NCBI RefSeq assembly: GCF_017498545.1
Contig: NZ_CP071793.1
Coordinates: forward strand, 992,001-1,056,000
DNA: 64,000 nt
Direction: 5' to 3'
DNA from: Sulfidibacter corallicola
GTDB lineage: Bacteria; Acidobacteriota; Holophagae; Acanthopleuribacterales; Acanthopleuribacteraceae
Shown here: piece after piece, positions 34,791 to 43,450 of the stretch
How the letters are laid out: the number at the start of each line of letters is the position of its first letter
Position numbering within the stretch: position 1 is the stretch's first letter
Made by a program: the position numbers and the translations under genes
Notes under the pieces: generated by a model
The model's database searches: none
What the model was told of the DNA's origin: nothing
Seen by the model: the letters and a program-made list of their open reading frames with translations, nothing else

Positions 34791-36212
34791 ATGCGCGTGA
34801 AACCGACCCGTTCGCTCCCGGCTTGCGTTCTGATCTTGGCATGCCTCATCACCTGGCCCCTGTTCGCCGGCGGTTCCGGCGGCGATCATCAGGATGACGG
34901 GCACAGCAGCAGCCGGCTCACGGACGAGCACATTCCGCTCCGTCCGGAGCTGGTTCCCGATCGACCACCACCCCTGATCGAATGGGGCGAGCCCTTTTTG
35001 GGGACCGGCACCCTGGCGCCCGGCTTCGAGTTGGGTACCGGCGCGGTCTGGCAGCCGTCGCTCTACGTCTTCGGCACCTTGCGTGCGGCGGTGCAGAGCA
35101 ACGGCTACAACGCGGCCCTGGGCGATGCCCGGGTGACCGAGGCTGCGGCCCGCCTGGACCTGTTCGCCAATCTGCAGTTATCCGGAAGCGAGCGCCTGGT
35201 GCTGGGTTTCCGCAACTTGGATCAGGACGGCAGTTTCACCCGGCACGTCTTCGATTCGGAGGTCCCGACCATCGAAGACGGTTCGGAGAGCGAACTCAAC
35301 GCCGACATCCGCAGCCTGTTCTTCGAAGGAGACTTCGGCGAAATCTTCCCGAACCTGTCGCCGCGCGATTTCAAACCGCTCGACATCGGGTTCTCCATTG
35401 GCCGCCAACCGCTTTTCTTTCAGGAAGGCATCCTCGTCAATGATTCGATCGACGGGGTCGGCCTTACCTGGAACAGCCTGCAACCGCGCAAAACGGCCAA
35501 CTACCGGACCACCTTCTTCTACGGTTGGGACAATGTGGACCGCAACAACCTCACCCAGCATACCGGCGACCTGATCGCGCTGTTCACGGCCATCGACTAC
35601 AAGCCTTCGACCGTGGAAGTCGATGTGGCCTACAGCCTCGCCGAGGACGGTTTCGACGACATGATGGCCTTCGGGATCAGCGCGATCCAGCGGCTGGGTC
35701 TCGTGAACAGCTCCTTCCGGGTCCTGGGCTCGCGGATCGATGACGACAACGACGACAACGACGGGTACCTGTTGTTCAGCGAGCTGTCCTGGACACCGCA
35801 CCATACCCACGACCTCGCCTACGTGACTACCTTCTGGGCCATCGACACCTACACGCCGATCGCTTCTGGGTCCGGCAACGGAGGTGCGCTGGCCAGGGCC
35901 GGGATCAGCTACGCCGGTGTCAGCTTGGCCAACTACGGTGCCCCCCTGAGTCCCACCGCCAGCAACGTGGCCGGTGCCGCGTTGGGATACCAGAAGTTCA
36001 TGGCCCACAACCGCCAGCAGCTTCTGGTGGAAGTGGCTTCCCGGTTCGGGACCAGGGATTCGGTCACCAACGAGTTCAGCTTGACGACCCGATACCAGGC
36101 CGCCTTCGGCAGGCGGTTCGTGGTGGTTTTGGACGGCTTTGCCAACCTGATCGAGGCCTTCGATCGCGAGGCCCATTTCGGGGCACGGTTGGAACTTCAG
36201 GTTCGGTTCTAA
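34791..36212 (+). CDS. Outer-membrane beta-barrel protein of the electron-conduit operon
   Basis: A 473-residue protein with a signal peptide (CVLILACLITWPLFAGG). The mature sequence alternates polar and hydrophobic residues with many aromatic-ended strands and ends with Phe (LELQVRF), the classic C-terminal signal for outer-membrane insertion. Strand-like stretches recur through ~residues 90-473. Size and context fit the porin sleeve of a porin-cytochrome conduit. It lies between a pentaheme and an octaheme cytochrome gene, with 0-16 base spacing. It is not clearly homologous by eye to MtrB or the Geobacter porins. An alkane/phosphate-type porin is possible, but the context argues otherwise. 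Confidence 0.82.
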   Translation: MRVKPTRSLPACVLILACLITWPLFAGGSGGDHQDDGHSSSRLTDEHIPLRPELVPDRPPPLIEWGEPFLGTGTLAPGFELGTGAVWQPSLYVFGTLRAAVQSNGYNAALGDARVTEAAARLDLFANLQLSGSERLVLGFRNLDQDGSFTRHVFDSEVPTIEDGSESELNADIRSLFFEGDFGEIFPNLSPRDFKPLDIGFSIGRQPLFFQEGILVNDSIDGVGLTWNSLQPRKTANYRTTFFYGWDNVDRNNLTQHTGDLIALFTAIDYKPSTVEVDVAYSLAEDGFDDMMAFGISAIQRLGLVNSSFRVLGSRIDDDNDDNDGYLLFSELSWTPHHTHDLAYVTTFWAIDTYTPIASGSGNGGALARAGISYAGVSLANYGAPLSPTASNVAGAALGYQKFMAHNRQQLLVEVASRFGTRDSVTNEFSLTTRYQAAFGRRFVVVLDGFANLIEAFDREAHFGARLELQVRF

Positions 36213-38405
36213 ATGGGGGGTCACTCGCGAGCCGGAATCGCCCTGATCCTGTCCATTCTATGCCTGGGATCTACCTGGGCTCAGGAAAAAGCGCCTGTCG
36301 AATATGCCTGGGAAGATCCCACCAAGATCAAGACCGCCGAGATCTGTCAGAGCTGCCACGCTTCCGAATACGACGTTTGGTTCAAGACCACCCATGCGCG
36401 GGGCTTCAAGACGCTGCACCGCAAAAAGGCTGCCGAGACCATCGCCGAGAAGATGGGCTTTCATCTGATCAAACGCGAAAGCCTCTGCCTGACCTGCCAT
36501 TACACGCCGATCATCAAAAACGACACCTTGCGGGCCGTCTCGGGCGTGTCCTGCGAGTCGTGCCACGGGGCCGCGGCCGACTGGATCGACATCCACAACA
36601 ACTACGGCGGCAAAGGGTTCACCTGGGAAAACGAAACGCCCGAACACAAGCGACAGCGCATCGAGCAAAGTCGCGAGCTGGGCATGCGTCGGCCCTCCGA
36701 CATGTACGCCGTGGCGGCGCGCTGCTTCCAGTGTCACACGGTGCCCGACGAGCGGCTGGTCAATGTGGGCGGGCACGGTACCGGCAGTTCGGATTTCGAA
36801 TACGTCACCTGGTCCCAGGGCGAGATGCGCCACAACTTCTACCAGTCGTTCCTGACGGGGGACGGCACGGTCAATGCCGAGCGCAGTGCCACGCGCAAGC
36901 GCGTGATGTACGTGCTCGGCCGTGCCTTGGACGTGGAGTACAGCTTGCGCGGGTTGGCGGTCGCCAAGGAGAAGAAGCGTTATTTCAAGGCGATGAGCCG
37001 CCGGTTGCGCACAGCCGGCTCGGAAGTGCGCGCCATTCAGGCCACGGTGGAGATTCCCGAGGTGGTGGAGATCCTGGCCCTGGTCAAGCAGGCCAAGAAG
37101 GTGCCGGGCAACGAAACGGACCTGTTGGCCCAGGCCGACCGAATCGGCGAGTGGATCAAATTGTTCCTGGACCGTTCGGACGGCAGCGAGTTGGCGGCCC
37201 TGGACCCGCTGGTGCGGGGTGAATCGCCGCCGCCACCGGAACAGCCGGTTGCGGAGCCCACCCCTGCAACGGCCTCGTCCGCTGCCTCTGCGACCGGTGC
37301 CGGATCGGACCCGTCCACCACGCCGCCCACCTCGGAGGGAGCGACCGCCGCAGCCACGCCGCCCGCCAAGACCGGGGCGGGCGCGACCAAACCTCCCTCG
37401 TCGGCCAAAGCCGCCGCCAAGCGCCCCGCCGTTCAAGCCGTTGTCGGCGCGTTCAAGACACACATCCGGCCCAAGGCCACCTTCGAGAGCATCGGGCCGG
37501 GCAAGTGCGGCAGTTGCCACCGGCACGAGACCCAGAGTACCTGGTGGTTCGAGGACGCCCACTACGCCTCGGCCGATCCCTTTCTGGAGCAGAACCCCGA
37601 AAACGTGGCCTTGGCCAGGCGGTACGGGCTTTCCGCCGACGACATGGCCAAGGGTACTGCCGTTTGCATGGACTGCCACGGCACCGTCGTCACCGGCAAG
37701 GAGCACCGCGAAGTCAGCGACGGGGTCGGCTGCGAGGGGTGTCACGGCCCGGCCGCATCCTACCTCAAGCCGCACCAGAAAGGTGAGCGCGAGCTGGGCG
37801 TACAGCGGCCCGGCTATGTCGATGCGCTCAAACTGGGCATGCTCGAACTGCGCGATGCCTCGGTGCGCGCCAAGACCTGTGCCGACTGCCACTACATCAC
37901 CGACGAGCGCCTGCTCTCCGCCGGTCACAAGTCCGGTGCCGATTTCGATTACATCGAGGGAATGAAGCAGATCAGCCATTGGGAGCGGGAGGTGACGCTT
38001 TCCGTTCAGGCCATGACCAAGGCGTTTGCCGCCGAGCTGAGCGCACGGGGTCCGGTCCCGAAAGTCCGCCTCGCCACGGAGGTGGTGGACCGCCAACCGG
38101 AGGCGACCGCTCCCGCCTCGGCCCAGGCCACGCCTGCCGCGTCCGCGAAGCCGACCACGCGATCGAGACCGCGAACCACCTCGACCAGCCAATCGAAGCC
38201 CAAAGCGGTTCGTCCCCAGGTGCCGGCCCCCCGCCCGGTCGATCCCATCTCCGTACCCGACCCGGAAGCGGTCAACCCGGTCTCGCTGCCGCCGTTTCCC
38301 GAAATCGATGAATCGATGCCCATCGAGGACGTCCTGCTCCTGCTCAAGCAGCGTCTGGAACTCCTCAACCAAATCGTCCGCGAAAAATCGGAGAAACGAC
38401 CATGA
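36213..38405 (+). CDS. Octaheme cytochrome c with two c554-type tetraheme halves
   Basis: A 730-residue exported cytochrome; the signal peptide is IALILSILCLGSTWAQ. It has two tetraheme modules. The first (residues ~40-190) has CQSCH, CLTCH, CESCH, CFQCH; the second (~430-580) has CGSCH, CMDCH, CEGCH, CADCH. Both share the order of the cytochrome c554 C-family, so an internal duplication is likely. A Pro/Ala/Thr-rich disordered linker (~340-410) joins them, and a second such tail (~630-700) leads to a C-terminal helix with coiled-coil character (DVLLLLKQRLELLNQIV). It starts immediately after the barrel gene stop and overlaps the next gene by 4 bases (ATGA). Likely a periplasmic or conduit-plugging electron carrier. 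Confidence 0.9.
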   Translation: MGGHSRAGIALILSILCLGSTWAQEKAPVEYAWEDPTKIKTAEICQSCHASEYDVWFKTTHARGFKTLHRKKAAETIAEKMGFHLIKRESLCLTCHYTPIIKNDTLRAVSGVSCESCHGAAADWIDIHNNYGGKGFTWENETPEHKRQRIEQSRELGMRRPSDMYAVAARCFQCHTVPDERLVNVGGHGTGSSDFEYVTWSQGEMRHNFYQSFLTGDGTVNAERSATRKRVMYVLGRALDVEYSLRGLAVAKEKKRYFKAMSRRLRTAGSEVRAIQATVEIPEVVEILALVKQAKKVPGNETDLLAQADRIGEWIKLFLDRSDGSELAALDPLVRGESPPPPEQPVAEPTPATASSAASATGAGSDPSTTPPTSEGATAAATPPAKTGAGATKPPSSAKAAAKRPAVQAVVGAFKTHIRPKATFESIGPGKCGSCHRHETQSTWWFEDAHYASADPFLEQNPENVALARRYGLSADDMAKGTAVCMDCHGTVVTGKEHREVSDGVGCEGCHGPAASYLKPHQKGERELGVQRPGYVDALKLGMLELRDASVRAKTCADCHYITDERLLSAGHKSGADFDYIEGMKQISHWEREVTLSVQAMTKAFAAELSARGPVPKVRLATEVVDRQPEATAPASAQATPAASAKPTTRSRPRTTSTSQSKPKAVRPQVPAPRPVDPISVPDPEAVNPVSLPPFPEIDESMPIEDVLLLLKQRLELLNQIVREKSEKRP

Positions 38406-40093
38406 GCAAGAACGGCACGAAGACCCCCCCGGAATCGACGCCGGCGGGAAAACCGAGCAAGAACACCGGTCCCGACAAGACCATTCGCAAACGTGCCGCG
38501 CAGTACAGCGACCGCTGGTCTTCCTACAGCCTGAACAACAACATCACCTATATTTCCGAGCGGCTCTCGGCCGAAGACCTGCGCGACTACGAGATTTTTC
38601 GCGAATATTCGGACAATTTCCTCGAGAAGATCAGCCCCGATATCGCTTCCGTCGTCTGGAAGAAGGACGCGCTGCTTTTCGAAGAGGGAACCTACATCGA
38701 TCTTGCGTTTTACGTGGTCGAAGGTGAAGTGGAGGTGTCGCTCGAAAAGGGCGAGAAGGGCACCACCACCAGCGAAAAGGTCACCGCGCCCGGCAGCGCA
38801 CCGCCGCGCGGTCGAGCCGACGAGAGCCGACAGACCGTGTTCCTGGACATGGTCGAGCTTTCCAAGGAGTTGGCCAAGCGTTCCGAGAGTAAAAACATCA
38901 CCATGCTGTCGGCGATGGATTTCAACCTACCTCGTGACTCCAAAACCCGCCTGGGTCCGGGCGAGCTGTTCGGCGAAATCGGGGCGCTCAGCGGATGGCC
39001 CCAATCGGTGACCGCACGGACTCTGGGCGATTGCCGGCTGATCCAGATCCGCTTGCCGGCGCTGCGATTGATGAAAAGCAAGTCGCCGGAACTCAAGCAG
39101 CACTTGGATCGGCTCTACCGGGAACGCTCGCTCTATTCGCAGCTCAAGCACACCGCGCTGTTTCGTGGGTTCGGTCGAGAGCATTTGGAAGTCCTCACCG
39201 ACCAGGTGGAACTGGTGTCGTTGGAACCGGACCAGGTCTTCGTCCACCAGGGGCAACCGGCCGATTCGTTTTTCATGGTGCGGTCCGGTTTCATCAAGCT
39301 GTTGCAGCGCCTCGGCGAGTCGGATCAGGTGGTGTCCTATCTTTCCAAGGGCCAGACCCTGGGAGAGATCGAGCTGCTGATCGACGGTATCGATACCTGG
39401 GAAACCTCGGCCGTGTCGGTCGAATACGCCGAATTGATCAAGATTCCGAAGCGGGTGATTCTGGAAGTGCTCGCCCAGCAACCGAAGCTGGAGGAGCGCC
39501 TGTGGCGCTCCGCGGCCGAGCGGGTTCGCAACAACGGCATGAGCCGCCGCAACCTGTCTCATTCCGAATTTACCCAGGTGGCTTTGGAACGCGGGTTGGT
39601 GGAGGGTTCCAGCATTCTGGTGATCGACCTGACCACCTGTACCCGCTGTGACGACTGCGTGCGGGCCTGTGCCGCCACCCATCAGGGGCGACCGCGCTTC
39701 GTGCGGGAGGGCGACAAGATCGGCAATCTGCTGATTCCCAAGTCCTGTTACCACTGTCGCGATCCGGTTTGCCTGGTGGGCTGCCCCACCGGCGCCATTC
39801 ACCGGGTGGGCGCGACCGAGGTCGTCAAGATCGATCCGGAAATCTGCATCGGCTGTTCGACTTGCGCCAACAACTGTCCCTACGACGCGATCGTGATGCA
39901 CGACATGGACGAAAAGTGGCCCGAAGACATGATTCCCAGCGGGTTGCGGGGCACGCCGCGGTTGCAGGCCAGCAAATGCGATCTCTGTTACGGCACCGGG
40001 CACGATCCGGCCTGCGTGACCAATTGTCCTCAGGGCTGCGCCAGTCGCCTCAACGATCTGGGAGATTTCGAACACCTGTTCAAGGGGAAATGA
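38402..40093 (+). CDS. Cyclic-nucleotide-binding / four [4Fe-4S] ferredoxin-like fusion protein
   Basis: A 563-residue cytoplasmic protein with no signal or Tat motif. Two cyclic-nucleotide-binding (Crp-like) domains occupy ~60-225 (split by an insertion) and ~255-375: landmarks are LFEEGTYIDLAFYVVEGEVEV, GELFGEIGALSGWPQ, VFVHQGQPADSFFMVRSGF and GEIELLIDG. The C-terminal ~160 residues are a HybA/DmsB-type electron-transfer subunit with four cysteine quartets: CTRCDDCVRAC, CYHCRDPVCLVGC, CIGCSTCANNC and CDLC...CVTNC. It could pass electrons from the flavoprotein to the membrane cytochrome, with cNMP binding as a gate. The next gene starts 3 bases later. Confidence 0.92.
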   Translation: MSKNGTKTPPESTPAGKPSKNTGPDKTIRKRAAQYSDRWSSYSLNNNITYISERLSAEDLRDYEIFREYSDNFLEKISPDIASVVWKKDALLFEEGTYIDLAFYVVEGEVEVSLEKGEKGTTTSEKVTAPGSAPPRGRADESRQTVFLDMVELSKELAKRSESKNITMLSAMDFNLPRDSKTRLGPGELFGEIGALSGWPQSVTARTLGDCRLIQIRLPALRLMKSKSPELKQHLDRLYRERSLYSQLKHTALFRGFGREHLEVLTDQVELVSLEPDQVFVHQGQPADSFFMVRSGFIKLLQRLGESDQVVSYLSKGQTLGEIELLIDGIDTWETSAVSVEYAELIKIPKRVILEVLAQQPKLEERLWRSAAERVRNNGMSRRNLSHSEFTQVALERGLVEGSSILVIDLTTCTRCDDCVRACAATHQGRPRFVREGDKIGNLLIPKSCYHCRDPVCLVGCPTGAIHRVGATEVVKIDPEICIGCSTCANNCPYDAIVMHDMDEKWPEDMIPSGLRGTPRLQASKCDLCYGTGHDPACVTNCPQGCASRLNDLGDFEHLFKGK

Positions 40094-40096
40094 ATA

Positions 40097-40927
40097 GTGG
40101 GAATACCGTCGCGAAAAGATTCGGGCAAACGCTGGATGATGGCTTTTTTCGGAGCTGTCTTGGTGTGTCTGGGACTGCTCGTCGCCAATTCGTTCCTGGA
40201 CGAGATCGGTCCCTATACCCTGTGGGGCATGGGTTATGGCATTGCCGCGACAACCCTGCTCGTGGCTGTCTTTCTCTACGCCCTGCGCCGCCGCAGTGCG
40301 CGCATCGTCAGTAGATTGAGCCTCGGCCGCGCCCGCTCCTGGCTGTATTTCCACATCTACGGCGGCGCCTTGTTCCTGCTGCTGCTTCTGATGCACACCG
40401 GTTTCCGTTTCCCTACCGGGATCCTGGCGCGCCTCATGTGGTTTCTCAGCCTGTGGACCGTGCTCACCGGCTTGGCCGGTCTGGCCCTACAGCGCTGGAT
40501 CCCGCGCGCGCTGGCCTCCGGCCTGAGCATCGAAGTGCTCTACGACCGGGTTCCGGACTTGATCGAGGAGATACGTCGCAAGGCCGAAGCGCTGGCCGCG
40601 ACCTGCGCTGAACCGATTCAGACCTTCTACGCCAAGAACATGGCCCACACGCTCGAAGGCCCGGATCGCCGCTGGATCTATTACCTCGACATTACCGGTG
40701 GGGTGCAGGCCCGTCTGCGGCGTTTCGACTATCTGCGCGATTTTCTCTCGACCGAAGATCAATCGAAATTGGGCGAATTACAGCGACTCTACAAAACCAA
40801 ACTCGAAATCGATGCCCACTACACCCTGCAGCGACTGCTGCGCACCTGGCTCTATGCCCATGTGCCGGCGGCGGTCATGCTGTTGGCGTTGGTGGCTCTC
40901 CACATCTTCACCGTGTTCTATTACTGA
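40097..40927 (+). CDS. Membrane b-type cytochrome-like protein
   Basis: A 276-residue inner-membrane protein with GTG start. Transmembrane helices are at ~15-32, 45-63, 85-105, 112-130 and 255-273. Potential heme-b ligands are the His pair in FHIYGGALFLLLLLMH (TM3) and the pair in HVPAAVMLLALVALHIF (last TM), the spacing seen in four-helix diheme cytochromes b. The loop between TM4 and the last TM (~120 residues) is soluble and helical. Its position between the FeS/cNMP gene and the decaheme cytochrome suggests it carries electrons across the inner membrane. It resembles the ferric reductase/cytochrome b561 style but no exact family is recognised. Confidence 0.8.
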   Translation: MGIPSRKDSGKRWMMAFFGAVLVCLGLLVANSFLDEIGPYTLWGMGYGIAATTLLVAVFLYALRRRSARIVSRLSLGRARSWLYFHIYGGALFLLLLLMHTGFRFPTGILARLMWFLSLWTVLTGLAGLALQRWIPRALASGLSIEVLYDRVPDLIEEIRRKAEALAATCAEPIQTFYAKNMAHTLEGPDRRWIYYLDITGGVQARLRRFDYLRDFLSTEDQSKLGELQRLYKTKLEIDAHYTLQRLLRTWLYAHVPAAVMLLALVALHIFTVFYY

Positions 40928-40947
40928 TTCTGCAAAGGGGCGCAACC

Positions 40948-42543
40948 TTGCCGGCCAAGCGAAAACGACACAAGGGATTTTTCGGCACCGTGGCCTTGCC
41001 CGTCTCCCGCAATTACCTCAACCCCCGGTCGCACCGGTTCCTTTTCGGCATGGGGATGTTGGGCGGTCTGTTGCTGTTGGCCTACGCCGCCGCCGACTTC
41101 TTCTACTTCCAAACGGGCCATTTCCTGTCCAACGGACCCCTCTCCTCGGCCCACGCCGTCCACGAACGACAGTGTGATTCCTGCCATACCGAGTGGAACT
41201 CCGTGCCTTCCGACAACTGCGCTTCCTGCCACGAGGATGTCTCGGACGAACTGGGCCTGTACTCCTTCGACAACCACTACCTCTACCGGTCCGGCGATTT
41301 CAACCGCGTGGTGCCCTCCGAGAACGAGATGCCCTGTGCGACCTGCCATCCCGAGCATCAGGGTCGCGATGCGGCCTTGGTCGATGTGCCGGACCAGCGT
41401 TGCACGAGCTGCCATCCCTACGAGTCGTTTTCCTCGGGACATCCCGCGTTCGAGGCGGTCGGCAAGCCCGACGACACCAGTTTGACCTTCGCCCACGTGA
41501 GCCACGTGACCGAGATGATGGCGGAGCGCGACCTGCAACATCTGGAACAGGCCTGTATCCAGTGTCATCAGTTGGATGACGACGGCCGCTATTTCAAACC
41601 GTTGAACTTCGAGGAGCATTGCGACAGTTGCCATTTGACGACCTCGGTGGCGACACCGCGCCTGCCGATCGCGTCGGCTGACCGCCTGGGTGTCCTGACC
41701 CTGGCCGACATCCAGGCCGGAAACGTGCCCGGCAGCCTTTGGTCCTACTACACCAACCCCAACGAGTTCCGTCAGGTGGGCAACCGCTTCGTCAGCAAGT
41801 CGCCGTTACATCATCGCGATCCCTGGATCTTGGCGAATTTGCGTCGCCTGCGCAAGCAGGTCTACCCGGAAGGCGGGTTGGCGGACCTGCTCACCACCGG
41901 TGTCGAAGTGCCGCCCCACGAGCAGGAAGCCCTATACCGCGAGGCCATTCAAACGCTCGAGGGTTATGCCGAGGAGCTGCGTTCCCGTCCCGAGCAGGAA
42001 ATACAGGATGACCTGGACGAGATCCACATGCTGCTGAATTGGATTCGCCACGATTTGGACGACCCGTTCGTGCCTCTGGACGAGACCTCGTTCCTGTTGG
42101 CCCTCGATCGACCCACCGACGCCCTGGATTCGCAGACGATCGAGGAAATTCACGAGATCGCCAACGACCTCGCCGAGCCATGTCTCGGCTGCCATCAAAT
42201 GAAGAAACTGACCATTCAGCGGGTTCAGAAGGATCAGCGCACCATGCGTCGGGCCGAGTTCAATCACCGCTCCCACATCATTCAACGGGGTTGTCTGGAT
42301 TGCCACGACAAGTTCGGCCCCGACGCCTTCGCCCACATCAAGGAAATGCGGGAGCCGCTCGAGGACCAGGTGTTCCACGACGGCGCCGAGATTCAGAACC
42401 TGCCCGATATCGAATCCTGCCGCGACTGTCACAGCCCCAAGGCCGCGTCGAACACCTGCATTACCTGTCACCAGTTCCACCCGAGTCCCAGCGGACGGAC
42501 GCATCTGGTGGGCAAGCCGAAACGAGGCTTTCATGAGCGCTAA
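40948..42543 (+). CDS. Membrane-anchored decaheme cytochrome c
   Basis: A 531-residue protein with a basic N-terminus and a single membrane anchor (LFGMGMLGGLLLLAYAAADFFYF, broken by GM/GG). The rest is periplasmic. Ten CxxCH sites are visible: CDSCH, CASCH, CATCH, CTSCH, CIQCH, CDSCH, then after a ~175-residue heme-free helical insert CLGCH, CLDCH, CRDCH and CITCH. Several extra His occur, consistent with bis-His ligation. The start is a TTG at 40948 with AAAGGGG upstream. It would take electrons from the membrane cytochrome b-like protein and hand them to the periplasmic and outer-membrane cytochromes. It overlaps the FHA gene by 11 bases. Confidence 0.9.
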   Translation: MPAKRKRHKGFFGTVALPVSRNYLNPRSHRFLFGMGMLGGLLLLAYAAADFFYFQTGHFLSNGPLSSAHAVHERQCDSCHTEWNSVPSDNCASCHEDVSDELGLYSFDNHYLYRSGDFNRVVPSENEMPCATCHPEHQGRDAALVDVPDQRCTSCHPYESFSSGHPAFEAVGKPDDTSLTFAHVSHVTEMMAERDLQHLEQACIQCHQLDDDGRYFKPLNFEEHCDSCHLTTSVATPRLPIASADRLGVLTLADIQAGNVPGSLWSYYTNPNEFRQVGNRFVSKSPLHHRDPWILANLRRLRKQVYPEGGLADLLTTGVEVPPHEQEALYREAIQTLEGYAEELRSRPEQEIQDDLDEIHMLLNWIRHDLDDPFVPLDETSFLLALDRPTDALDSQTIEEIHEIANDLAEPCLGCHQMKKLTIQRVQKDQRTMRRAEFNHRSHIIQRGCLDCHDKFGPDAFAHIKEMREPLEDQVFHDGAEIQNLPDIESCRDCHSPKAASNTCITCHQFHPSPSGRTHLVGKPKRGFHER

Positions 42544-43450
42544 GTTGTTTTCCAAATTTGGGCCTCTAAAGGGGGCCGAATACAAGATCGGCCAGGAGAT
42601 CAAGATCGGCCGATCCAACGACAACCAAGTCGTGCTCTCCCATAAGCTGGTTTCCGGGGATCATGCGCGAATCTTTCTGGATCCCGAGTCGAAATGTTAC
42701 GTCGTCGAGGATTTGAACAGCCTCAACGGGACCCTGCTCGACGGGGTGCCCATCAGCGAACCCGAGCGCCTGGAGCACCTGCATCTCATCAACTTCGGCG
42801 GATCGGGCGATTTCTTTTTCCTGAGCTTGGAGTCCGGCAAGGCATCCGAAGAGCCCGACTCCCATTGGGAAGTCACCGCATCCGACGACGTCACCAAGGA
42901 AACCTACTTCAGTGACGACTTCATCCCGACCCCGTCCATCTTCGCCAAGAAAGACGGCGACAAGCCCAAGACGCCGGCGCCGCGTCCGGAAGAAAAAAGT
43001 ACCGATTTCACGTCGCGATCGAAGCCGGTCGTCGTTCCCAAGGCATTGATCAAGCAGTTGAAAGAGAGGGAGAACGGTGCCAAACCCGACACCACCGAGA
43101 AAGTACCCGTGGAAGCCCCACCCGCTTCCGCCAATGAGGGGGAATCGGAATCCGGGCCGCGGTTGTTGGTCTATTCAGCGGAAGGCGAATCCCAAGATTT
43201 CGATTTGAAGGAAGGCGAGGTGGTCCTGGGCCGCGGCTCCGAAGCCGGGTTCCGTATCAACTCGGCCGAGATCTCGCGGCGTCACGTGTCGGTGATCGTC
43301 CGCGGAGACCAGGTGTTTCTGCGAGACCTGGGCAGTGCCAACGGAACCTTCGTCGACGACCGGCGCATTGCCAAAGAGGTGGAAATCAAGCCAGGCATGA
43401 AGATCTCCTTCGGCCGTATCGAAGCCAAACTGGAAGCGAGGAAACCGTGA
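42533..43450 (+). CDS. Protein with two FHA domains
   Basis: A 305-residue cytoplasmic protein with an N-terminal FHA domain (residues ~10-95: IKIGRSNDNQVVLSHKLVSGDHARI, EDLNSLNGTLLDG) and a C-terminal FHA domain (~225-300: VVLGRGSEAGFRINSAEISRRHVSV, LRDLGSANGTFVDD), joined by a ~120-residue acidic, polar linker. FHA domains bind phosphothreonine peptides, so assembly or activity of the conduit may be controlled by a Ser/Thr kinase. The GRxxx, SxxH and NG residues needed for phosphopeptide binding are present in both domains. It overlaps both neighbours (11 and 4 bases). Confidence 0.92.
   Translation: MSAKLFSKFGPLKGAEYKIGQEIKIGRSNDNQVVLSHKLVSGDHARIFLDPESKCYVVEDLNSLNGTLLDGVPISEPERLEHLHLINFGGSGDFFFLSLESGKASEEPDSHWEVTASDDVTKETYFSDDFIPTPSIFAKKDGDKPKTPAPRPEEKSTDFTSRSKPVVVPKALIKQLKERENGAKPDTTEKVPVEAPPASANEGESESGPRLLVYSAEGESQDFDLKEGEVVLGRGSEAGFRINSAEISRRHVSVIVRGDQVFLRDLGSANGTFVDDRRIAKEVEIKPGMKISFGRIEAKLEARKP

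Noticed and set aside
36258-38372. 704-residue minus-strand frame opposite the octaheme cytochrome
   Set aside because: It is the antisense shadow of a high-GC gene; the plus frame has eight heme motifs, a signal peptide and coupled neighbours.
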